From: Methanocorpusculaceae archaeon UBA425 | GTDB taxonomy: Archaea > Halobacteriota > Methanomicrobia > Methanomicrobiales > Methanocorpusculaceae | NCBI GenBank assembly: GCA_002506085.1 | Contig: DAWV01000008.1 | Coordinates: forward strand, 81,628-145,627 | Direction of reading: 5' to 3' | Length of the DNA stretch: 64,000 nucleotides | In this document: positions 34,947-42,900 of the stretch, one piece after another | Numbering within the stretch: the stretch's first letter is position 1 | Layout of the letters: each line of letters opens with the position of its first letter | The notes under the pieces: generated by a model | What the model was told of the DNA's origin: nothing | Seen by the model: only the letters and a program-made list of their open reading frames with translations | Database searches by the model: none | Position numbers and translations under genes: made by a program

Positions 34947-36224
34947 ATGGCAGCAGTTAAGCCCCATATGAATCTTGCCGTTATCGGTCACATTGACCAC
35001 GGTAAGTCAACAACCGTTGGCCGGATTCTCTTCGAGACCGGTGTCGTACAGCAGCACATTCTTGATGCATACAAGAAAGAAGCAGAAAGCAAAGGTAAGG
35101 GAACTTTCGAGTTCGCCTGGGTAATGGACTCTCTCAAGGAAGAGCGTGAACGTGGTATTACCATTGATATCGCCCACAAAAAATTCGAGACCCCGAAATT
35201 CAATTTTACCGTTGTAGACTGCCCAGGTCACCGTGACTTCGTTAAGAACATGATCACCGGTGCATCTCAGGCTGATGCAGCAATCATTGTTGTATCCGGA
35301 ACCGAAGGCCCGATGGAACAGACCAAAGAGCACGTTTTCCTCGCAAAGACTCTTGGTATCAACCAGATCATCGTCGCCATCAACAAGATGGATGCCGTAA
35401 AATACTCCCAGGAGAAGTACAACGAAGCAAAAGACAAGATGACGAAACTCATCATGTCCGTCGGTTACAAGCCTTCAGTGACTCCGTTCATCCCAATCAG
35501 CGCATTCTGCGGTGACAACATTAAGGTCGCATCCGCAAACATGCCCTGGTACACCGGCAAGCCGCTTCTCGCAGCACTCGATGACTTCGTTATGCCGTCT
35601 ATGCCGACTGACAAACCGCTCAGACTCCCGATTCAGGATGTCTACACGATTTCCGGTGTCGGAACCGTCCCAGTAGGACGTGTCGAGACTGGTATCATGA
35701 AGAAAGGAATGAAAGTCTCTTTCATGCCGGCAAACGTTTTCGGCGAAATTAAATCCATTGAAATGCACCACGAAGAGTTCCCAGAAGCACTTCCGGGAGA
35801 CAACGTTGGATTCAACGTTCGTGGTATCGCAAAGAACGATGTCCGCCGTGGAGATGTCTGCGGTCCGGCCGAGTTCCCGCCAACCGTTGCGGAAGAATTC
35901 ACCGCCCAGATCGTCGTGCTTCAGCACCCGTCCGTCTTGTCCGTTGGATACACTCCGGTGTTCCACTGCCACACTTCACAGACTGCATGTATGTTCACCT
36001 CCCTTGACAAAAAGCTGGACCCGCGTTCCGGACAGGTCAAAGAAGAGAACCCGGCATTCCTTAAAGCAGGCGATGCAGCAATTTGTACTATCACTCCGAC
36101 CCGCCCGCTCGTTATCGAGGTTGCGAAAGAACTCCCACAGCTCGGCAGATTCGCTGTCCGTGATATGGGTATGACCGTCGCCGCAGGACTTGTTCTGAGC
36201 GTTAAGCCGAAGCAGATGAGATAA
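34947..36224 (+). CDS. tuf: Translation elongation factor EF-1 alpha
   Basis: A 425-residue protein. GTPase motifs: GHIDHGKST (G1), RGITIDIAHK (G2), DCPGHRDF (G3) and NKMD (G4), followed by two beta-barrel domains. It delivers aminoacyl-tRNA to the ribosome. It precedes S10 by 38 bases, the usual archaeal arrangement. Codon use looks highly expressed, with uniform C/T-ending codons such as ATC, ACC and GTC. Confidence 0.98.
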   Translation: MAAVKPHMNLAVIGHIDHGKSTTVGRILFETGVVQQHILDAYKKEAESKGKGTFEFAWVMDSLKEERERGITIDIAHKKFETPKFNFTVVDCPGHRDFVKNMITGASQADAAIIVVSGTEGPMEQTKEHVFLAKTLGINQIIVAINKMDAVKYSQEKYNEAKDKMTKLIMSVGYKPSVTPFIPISAFCGDNIKVASANMPWYTGKPLLAALDDFVMPSMPTDKPLRLPIQDVYTISGVGTVPVGRVETGIMKKGMKVSFMPANVFGEIKSIEMHHEEFPEALPGDNVGFNVRGIAKNDVRRGDVCGPAEFPPTVAEEFTAQIVVLQHPSVLSVGYTPVFHCHTSQTACMFTSLDKKLDPRSGQVKEENPAFLKAGDAAICTITPTRPLVIEVAKELPQLGRFAVRDMGMTVAAGLVLSVKPKQMR

Positions 36225-36262
36225 TCTCATCTTCCACGTGAATTTTTAGTGGTGAAGATAAC

Positions 36263-36571
36263 ATGCAAAAAGCCAGAATACGCCTAACAGGGACTGATTA
36301 TGAGAAAGTGGAAACGGTTTGTACCCGTATCCGTGAGATTGCAGAACGTACCGGTGTAAATATGGCTGGACCCATCCCGCTGCCGACTAAGAGACTTATT
36401 GTCCCTATTCGGAAATCCCCCGATGGAGAAGGAACGGCAACCTGGGATCGCTGGCAGATGCGTGTGCACAAACGCCTTATCGACCTTGATGCCGATGAGC
36501 GTGCACTCAGACAGCTGATGCGCATTCAGGTTCCAAAAGATATTAGCATCGAGATTGTTCTCGAGAACTAA
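36263..36571 (+). CDS. rpsJ: 30S ribosomal protein S10
   Basis: A 102-residue protein of normal archaeal S10 length: ARIRLTGTDYEKVETVCTRI at the N-terminus, GPIPLPTKRLIVPIRKSPDGEG in the middle and HKRLIDLDA with QLMRIQVPKDISIEIVLEN at the C-terminus. It binds the 30S head. Co-transcribed with EF-1 alpha; a hairpin and T-run overlaps its stop. Confidence 0.97.
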   Translation: MQKARIRLTGTDYEKVETVCTRIREIAERTGVNMAGPIPLPTKRLIVPIRKSPDGEGTATWDRWQMRVHKRLIDLDADERALRQLMRIQVPKDISIEIVLEN

Positions 36572-36594
36572 ACGGAAATCCCCTCCGTTTTTTT
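36571..36594 (+). terminator. Terminator after rpsJ
   Basis: AACGGA, 7-base loop, TCCGTT, continuing into seven Ts; further T-runs follow at about 36600 and 36623. Confidence 0.7.
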
Positions 36595-36680
36595 AGTATT
36601 TTTACGCGTTTTTTAGCAGGTTTTTTTTGTTTCGTCTCTCTCAGTGAGAACGGTATTTTTCAGCATTTCGGGCATTATCG

Positions 36681-36956
36681 ACTCGCAAGTCCGTTTCGCT
36701 TCGCTCCCGACTTGGTCGCAAGTCTATCGACTTGGTCGCAAGGCATTTGCCTTGCTCCGCTAAGACCGGTCCTATAGACCGGTCCGCCTCAGCTAAGGGC
36801 GAGCCTATCGGCTCACCCCGCAGTCGCAAATCAAAGATTTGGTCGCAAATCAAAGATTTGCTCCGCTGAGGTCGTCCGCGTTCCGCGTCCAACCCGCCCG
36901 GTCGCAAATCAGAGATTTGCTCCGCTGAGGTCGTCCGCGTTCCGCGTCCAACCCGC
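36681..36956 (+). repeat. Hairpin array 3
   Basis: Contains CAAGTC...GACTTG with a long loop including CGCTTCGCTC, CAAGTC-tatc-GACTTG, CAAGGC-attt-GCCTTG, GACCGGT/ACCGGTC, GGGCGAGCC-tatc-GGCTCACCC, two CAAATC-aaa-GATTTG units in tandem, two GGTCGTCCGCG-ttC-CGCGTCCAACC units, and CAAATC-aga-GATTTG. Same linkers as the other arrays. Minus-strand frames across it are not genes. Confidence 0.85.
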
Positions 36957-37209
36957 AAATCCCCGCAACGTATTATACTATATTACAATATATTATAATA
37001 TATCACCCAAAAACACAGTATTTTATCAAAAAACATCCAACAATAGTATGAGGAAAACACCTCGGGAAGTGATTCAAACAAACAACAAAAATGAAAACAT
37101 GTCTGCCCGATTCTGACTTTAGAGGGAAAGAAAAGAACAGACACTATTCTCTTAGACCTTGAGGATAATCAAAATATTTGATACATCCCCGCCGGACCCT
37201 TCGTCCCTG
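36957..37209. other. AT-rich gene-free segment beside hairpin array 3
   Basis: The first 75 bases are strongly AT-rich, with TATTATA and ATATTATAATATAT elements. No convincing gene or RNA. It lies directly after array 3 and before the GACGTC repeats. Confidence 0.5.
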
Positions 37210-37235
37210 AGTTGACGGCTGACGTCTGACGTCAC
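37210..37235 (+). repeat. GACGTC-rich element, upstream copy
   Basis: Carries GTTGACGGCTGACGTC followed by TGACGTCACC. It is inverted relative to the related element at 37429-37460, which reads GTTGACGTCAGACGGCAG on the minus strand. Confidence 0.5.
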
Positions 37236-37341
37236 CTGTATTTTCAGAAAAAAGAACTACCGGGAAAAAACTTGAGCCACACTCTCCTCCAGAGAGACGT
37301 GATGCCAAAATACTCTTGTGTTATTTCTTTATTTCTAAAAG

Positions 37342-37349
37342 TATAAATA
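37342..37349 (+). promoter_or_regulatory. TATA box TATAAATA
   Basis: An excellent archaeal TATA match with purine-rich sequence just upstream. It should start a transcript near 37370 with a leader of about 100 bases containing the tandem repeat at 37429-37456. Confidence 0.55.
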
Positions 37350-37428
37350 GTTACCTAAGGGTCTGGAATAATAATCGAAGAAAACGATTCCCAAAATTCC
37401 AGGGGTATCTGTTTTCCGAAAAAACAAC

Positions 37429-37456
37429 CTGCCGTCTGACGTCTGCCGTCTGACGT
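37429..37456 (+). repeat. Two tandem 14-base repeats ahead of the RHH-like gene
   Basis: CTGCCGTCTGACGT occurs twice in perfect tandem, ending 17 bases before ATG 37474. Position and symmetry fit an operator for the adjacent ribbon-helix-helix-like protein; this is inference. Confidence 0.65.
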
Positions 37457-37473
37457 CAACCCACACAACAAAA

Positions 37474-37941
37474 ATGAGACAACACGCATATCTCAAAATA
37501 AACAACGAGGAAGGAATCATCCTCGACCGTATCGCAGAAGAACTCGGCTTTCTCAGCCGCACCGACCTCTTCACCGCCTGTGCCCACATCCTCATCTATG
37601 GACAGACCACAGAAGGTGAACCTTCTCCCGACCCCGGAACCGTCCGGGAACTGCAAAAACTCCATGAACTCAACCAGAAAATCTGCATCCAGATGCAGAC
37701 CTTCACACAGATCCTCGACGAAATCGCCCTCCCCGTCATCGCCATGCGGGGAATCGACGTCGCCTTTTCAAGCCTCGGGCATGACATAAAACTCCTCATG
37801 CTCGAACGCTGCGGCATGGTCCCCGAAGACGCCGACATCCGCGACTGGCTCAAGATCTACAAAAACACCCGGCGGTCAGAGATAATCGAATACCGGACAA
37901 AACAGTTCCAGGACATCATCGAACGGGAGGAAGAAGAATGA
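37474..37941 (+). CDS. Orphan ribbon-helix-helix-like protein
   Basis: A 155-residue product. The first 45 residues could form a ribbon-helix-helix DNA-binding fold: strand AYLKINNEEG, helix IILDRIAEELG, turn FLSR and helix TDLFTACAHILIY. A long helical, possibly coiled-coil middle follows (about 60-90) and a charged tail ends in EREEEE. Isolated, between hairpin arrays 3 and 4, and preceded by tandem 14-base repeats. I recognise no named family. It could be an autoregulator or a protein that binds the neighbouring repeats; both are inference. Confidence 0.6.
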   Translation: MRQHAYLKINNEEGIILDRIAEELGFLSRTDLFTACAHILIYGQTTEGEPSPDPGTVRELQKLHELNQKICIQMQTFTQILDEIALPVIAMRGIDVAFSSLGHDIKLLMLERCGMVPEDADIRDWLKIYKNTRRSEIIEYRTKQFQDIIEREEEE

Positions 37942-37948
37942 ACCGCAC

Positions 37949-38250
37949 CGGTCGCAAGTCTATCGACTTGGTCGCAAATCAGAGATTTGGTCGCAAGGCA
38001 AAGCCTTGCTCCGCTAAGGGCGAGCCTATCGGCTCACCCCGCCTCAGCTGAGGCCGCCCCTACGTGGCAGCCCGCAATCGCAAATCAGAGATTTGCTCAG
38101 CTAAGGTCGAGCCTGTCGGCTCACCCCGCCTCAGCTAAGGCCGCCCTTAGGGGCGTCCCGCCTCAGCTGAGGTCGTCGACTTCGTCGCCACCCCGCAGTC
38201 GCAAACTTTCAGTTTGCTTGGCTAAGGGCGAGCCTATCGGCTCACCCCGC
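37949..38250 (+). repeat. Hairpin array 4 (longest)
   Basis: At least eleven hairpins: CAAGTC-tatc-GACTTG, CAAATC-aga-GATTTG, CAAGGC-aaa-GCCTTG, GGGCGAGCC-tatc-GGCTCACCC, GGCcGCC-...-GGCaGCC, CAAATC-aga-GATTTG, GAGCC-tgtc-GGCTC, GCCC-ttag-GGGC, TCGTCGAC-ttc-GTCG, CAAACT-ttc-AGTTTG, GGGCGAGCC-tatc-GGCTCACCC. CCTCAGCTGAGG palindromes join several units. Begins 8 bases after the stop of the RHH-like gene and fills the gap to the Agl23-like gene. Confidence 0.85.
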
Positions 38251-38295
38251 ACTAGAAATTCTTATCCTCTTTTGACAACAATACATAACCAATCC

Positions 38296-39876
38296 ATGCA
38301 TCCGGTCGTCCAAAACCTCAAAAATCACATCCGTATCGAACACGTGATGCTCGCGATTCTCATCCTCGCGATACTCCTCCGCTTCGCCTTCCTGGACCTC
38401 AAATTATTCCATCACGACGAAGCGATACACGCCTGGTTCTCCTACCAGCTCCTGACGACCGGCTCATACCTATACGATCCCGTATATCACGGTCCATTCC
38501 TCTATTATATAACAGCGTCCATGTTCGCCATCTTCGGCGACTCCGACCTCATCGGCAGAATTCTCCCCGCAATCGCCGGCTGCGCCCTCATCCCCCTCGT
38601 CTACTGGCTCTACAGACTGCGGTATCTCTCCGGCAAAGTCGCCGTAATCGCCGCACTATTCATAGCCATCGCCCCCGAACTCGTCTACTTCTCCCGTTTC
38701 CTCCGGAATGACATCTTCATCATCTTCTTCTCGCTCCTCCTCGTCGTCGCCTTCCTCGCCTGGCTGCAAAAAGGAAACTGGTATTATCTTGCCCTCGCCG
38801 GAGCCGCAGGGGCGTTTGGCATGTGTTCCAAAGAGAACATGCCCCTCATTCTGGTCACCTTCGCCGTATTCGTCCTCTACCTCCTCTGGTCCCGGAAAAT
38901 CACCCTCCCGAAGAAATGGATTCGTGATGCCATAATCGCGCTCATCATCTTCTTCGGCATCATCTTCACCATGTACTCCTCCTTCTGGACACATCCCGAG
39001 ATGATTCTCCAGGCAGGTCCGCTCGCAATCGAACACTGGATCTCGATGCACAACGAACAGCGGATAGCCGGCCCTCCGGTCTTCTACATCCTCATGTTCA
39101 TCATGTATGAACCGGTCATCCTCCTTCTCGGCATCATCGGCGTCGTATTATTCCTGATAACAGGCAGGAAAAAAGCCGGCGAACCAAAAGAGAAATTCTC
39201 GCTCGCCAGACTCTTCCGCCGCCCCGCAGCTCCCGTATCCGTCGACAGAAAAACTGAGTTCATCCGGTTTGCAATCTACTGGACCATTATCGCCTGCCTG
39301 ACCTATGCCTACATCGGCGAAAAAGTCCCCTGGCTCTCACTCCACCAGCTTGTCCCGATGATTTTCGTTGCAGCGTATGCTCTCACCTTCACGGGAAAAT
39401 ACTGGAAGATTATTCTTGCCGTATGTGCGGTGATACTTCTTGCAATCACGTTCCACGTGGTGTTCACTCCCGCAGATATCGCCGAACCGATTGTCCAGGT
39501 CCAGAACTCGGAAGACCTCACTTCATTAATGGAAGTCATCGACAAATCCGATAAAGTGGTTCTTGCCACCGACCAGGCATGGCCCTTCATGTGGTATTAT
39601 CGCGGCGACGCCTGGGACCGGTTCACGTATTACGGAGCTCTCGTGAGTGAATCGACCATACAAAGCGGAGATTATGACGTCGTCATCACCCATGACGCGG
39701 AAAGCTTCGAGTCCCTGGACGGTTATGCAAAAGAAACCATCCGTCTGAATTACTGGATAAACTGGGAAGATACCGCCACAAATCCCGGCTGGATTCCCTA
39801 TTACTTCACCCGTGCCGGTCAGATTGGCAGTTACAACATAGATGTGTTTACAAAAACGGTAAACACAACCATCTGA
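38296..39876 (+). CDS. Agl23-like membrane glycosyltransferase (TIGR03663-type)
   Basis: From ATG 38296 a 526-residue product; the frame runs upstream through the hairpin array but that extension is repeat-derived. About ten membrane helices with a GT39-like first loop LKLFHHDEAIHAWFSYQL (about 31-48), whose Asp-Glu is the expected catalytic acid, and YDPVYHGPFLYY. A soluble C-terminal domain (about 405-526) follows. The family is associated with archaeal N-glycosylation and lipid-linked sugars. It stands alone here, 10 kb from the glycan island. Confidence 0.8.
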   Translation: MHPVVQNLKNHIRIEHVMLAILILAILLRFAFLDLKLFHHDEAIHAWFSYQLLTTGSYLYDPVYHGPFLYYITASMFAIFGDSDLIGRILPAIAGCALIPLVYWLYRLRYLSGKVAVIAALFIAIAPELVYFSRFLRNDIFIIFFSLLLVVAFLAWLQKGNWYYLALAGAAGAFGMCSKENMPLILVTFAVFVLYLLWSRKITLPKKWIRDAIIALIIFFGIIFTMYSSFWTHPEMILQAGPLAIEHWISMHNEQRIAGPPVFYILMFIMYEPVILLLGIIGVVLFLITGRKKAGEPKEKFSLARLFRRPAAPVSVDRKTEFIRFAIYWTIIACLTYAYIGEKVPWLSLHQLVPMIFVAAYALTFTGKYWKIILAVCAVILLAITFHVVFTPADIAEPIVQVQNSEDLTSLMEVIDKSDKVVLATDQAWPFMWYYRGDAWDRFTYYGALVSESTIQSGDYDVVITHDAESFESLDGYAKETIRLNYWINWEDTATNPGWIPYYFTRAGQIGSYNIDVFTKTVNTTI

Positions 39877-39995
39877 TAACGGGCAGACAAATCCGCACGG
39901 ATTCCGCCCCAAAAAGTGGCACGCTTGTTCGGACGGTCCGCTCGCAATGAATAAGCCATTTCCCCGCCAACCTATACAGTAAGTAAGGAACGTTT

Positions 39996-42900
39996 ATGGA
40001 ACAGCGAATCTCGGAACTGGAAGAACTGCGCAGCAGATTATTGGATCTGACACTCCGCAATAATCTGCTGAACTATACATTGTCTCCCGGCAGATCAATC
40101 GAGATTGTCTCCTGCAATCCGGCAGAGACCTATAAAACGCTCGTCCTCGATGAAAAAGGGCTGAAGTTTTATCCGGCACGCAAAGATACCAATACCGACT
40201 CCGAAGCAAAACGCATCTGGAAGTATCCGACCTTCTCGAAGAATGCCAAATATGCCGATCTTATCCTGGACACTCCGTACAGCGATATTGAACTGCGAAA
40301 GAAACTCTACACTCTCCAGAATAAAAGCCGCACGGTCTTTGAGGAGCAGGGATATCCTGTTCTCTATCTCGCGCTCGGCTTTGTTCAGTGGACGGAAGCC
40401 GGATGCCCGTCCAAGCCTCTCAAAGCCCCTCTTCTGTTAATCCCCGTCGAACTTGAACGCCAGAAAATCAAGGAGAACTACACGCTCAGATGGGCAGGGG
40501 ATGACCCTGCGGTTTCCTTATCGCTGGTTGCGAAACTTGCCGAACAGGGTGTCATTCTCCCGGACATGGTTCATCCCGAGACAATCGAGGAGGTCGCCGC
40601 CTACTTTACGACGGTTCAGGAGACCGTAGCCGCCAAAGGCTGGACATTTGTTCCGGAGATTTCCCTGGATCTCTTCAGTTTCAAGAAGTTCGTGATGTTC
40701 AAGGATCTCGACCCGGCAAGCTGGGGCGGAGAATATTCTCCTGTGGATAATCCCCTGATTCAGCGAATCTTCCACCCGGAAGTCCAGGAGAATCCGATTG
40801 CGGCAATCCCGGAGAACGAACTGGATACCCGGCTTCCAAGTGAACGGAGCTATAATATTCTGGATGCCGACTCGTCCCAGATTGCGGTTATCGAAGAGGC
40901 AAAAGCCGGCAAAAATCTCGTGGTCGAAGGACCGCCGGGTACGGGAAAAAGTCAGACCATTGCAAATCTGATTGCCGAGATGCTGGAGAACGGCAAAACA
41001 GTTCTCTTTGTGAGCGAAAAGATGGCGGCTCTCGAAGTCGTAAAACGCAGACTCGAAGTCGCCGGACTTGCCCCGTTCTGTCTGGAGCTCCACAGCCAGA
41101 AAGCAAAGAAGACCGAACTCATCCGTGAACTCGAAAAAAGCAGCAGACGGTCATCGCCCGGCTCGGTGACCGGGGATGCCCTGCATCTTCAGATTGATTC
41201 GCTCAGGACCGACCTTTCGGGATACTGTCAGGAACTCAAGACCCCTGCCGGTGCGTGCGGATTTACCCCGTATGATTTATTCGGAATCCGCGAACAGTAT
41301 CGCTACGAGTTTGAAAACAGCCCGGGCAGGAAAAATTACCGGCTTGTGAAGATTCCGGTCGAGAACGCGTCGGCGATAACCCCTGATGAGTATAAGGCGG
41401 CAATCTCGGCACTTCAGGAGATTGCAGCCTATCTCCCGTCGCTGCTCAGGAAAGGGGAGTCTCTGTCCGGTCATCCGTGGGCACTGACCAGACCCGGAAT
41501 GATTCTTCCAAGCGATCAGGAGGATATCAGGCAGCTCGTTCTCGCGTATCAGAACCAGATTCAGGATATGCAGACGATTATGCGGGTCATCTCCGATCTG
41601 ACCGATATACCGGTTCCGCGGAGTGAAACGGAGATTTCGCGGCTTATCGAGACCTGCCGTTATCTGACAAAGGAGTTTTCTGTAACGACCGAGATTCTGA
41701 ATAATCCGCTGTGGAGTAACAAGACGGAGTTAACCCGGCTGATTACCGGTATGCAGAATCTCTATGACCACAGTTTACGGATTCTTGCGAACTTCACCCC
41801 GGAGATTTTCCTCAGGAATCCCGCACGTCTTTACTCTGAGTTCCTGGTGTATGCCGAAAAAGGAAAACTCGGGAAGATGTTTTCCGCGGGCTACAAGAAG
41901 CTCAAGAGCGAACTTGCCGGATATTATGTCGGCGGAATGCCGGATGATTCCCGGATTCTCGCGGATTTGAAGGATGCGAGGAATTATCTCACGGCACGCG
42001 ATATCTGGGAGCAGGACAGGGCCGTGTATATTTCGCTTTTTGCGCCGGTCTGGAAGGATGAGAATACGAATCCCACCTATCTGCGCGGATATGCGGACTG
42101 GATTCACGCGATTCTGACGATGGCGCAGGAGGGGCTCATTACTCCCCGCACGATAGAGCTGCTCTGCTCGAACAAGATTGCGGGCGATGTTCTTACCCCG
42201 GTCTTTGATAAACTCGGGAAGACGGTTATCACGCTGAGCGAGGCACGCGAGGCGCTCTTTACCCGTCTGGGCATAAATGTTCTTGAATCGGACCAGTCGT
42301 TTGCCGCAATGCGGAAATGTTCGGATGTCTGGATTACGGAGATTGACCGATTAAGTGAGTGGAGCAAGTTTCTCACCTATACGGATACCTGTGCCCAGAC
42401 GACTGCGGCGGGCGTGCTGCCGCTTCTCTTTACGGATAAGATTGCGGGAGAGGCACTTATTCCGGCATATCTTACCGGGTATGCCGACTCGCTTCTAAAG
42501 GAGGTCTACGAGAAACGTCCGCTTCTCGCGAGATTCGCCCAGATTCCCCATGAGCAGAAGATCCGGACATTTGCCGAGCTGGACCGTGCGGCGATTTCCG
42601 CGAATGCGTCCCGGATTATCCGGACGCTGGAGAAGAATATCCCGGAGATTGTTTCGGGAGCCTCCCGCGACTCGGAGATGGGGGTTCTTACGGGCGAGTT
42701 TAACCGGAAACGCGGGCACATGTCGATCCGGTCTCTGATGACGAAAGCAGGCGGACTTATTCAGAAGATTAAGCCGTGTTTCATGATGAGTCCGCTTTCG
42801 GTCGCCCAGTATCTGGATCCCCGGTCTGTTCAGTTCGATATCATCATCTTTGATGAGGCGAGTCAGGTCAGACCCGAGGACGCTCTTGGTGCCCTTATGC

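Noticed and set aside
36641..36958. 105-codon minus-strand frame across array 3
   Set aside because: Repeat-derived peptide with no independent support.
37987..38295. N-terminal extension of the Agl23-like gene
   Set aside because: The extra 103 codons are translated hairpin repeats; the ATG at 38296 starts the conserved protein.
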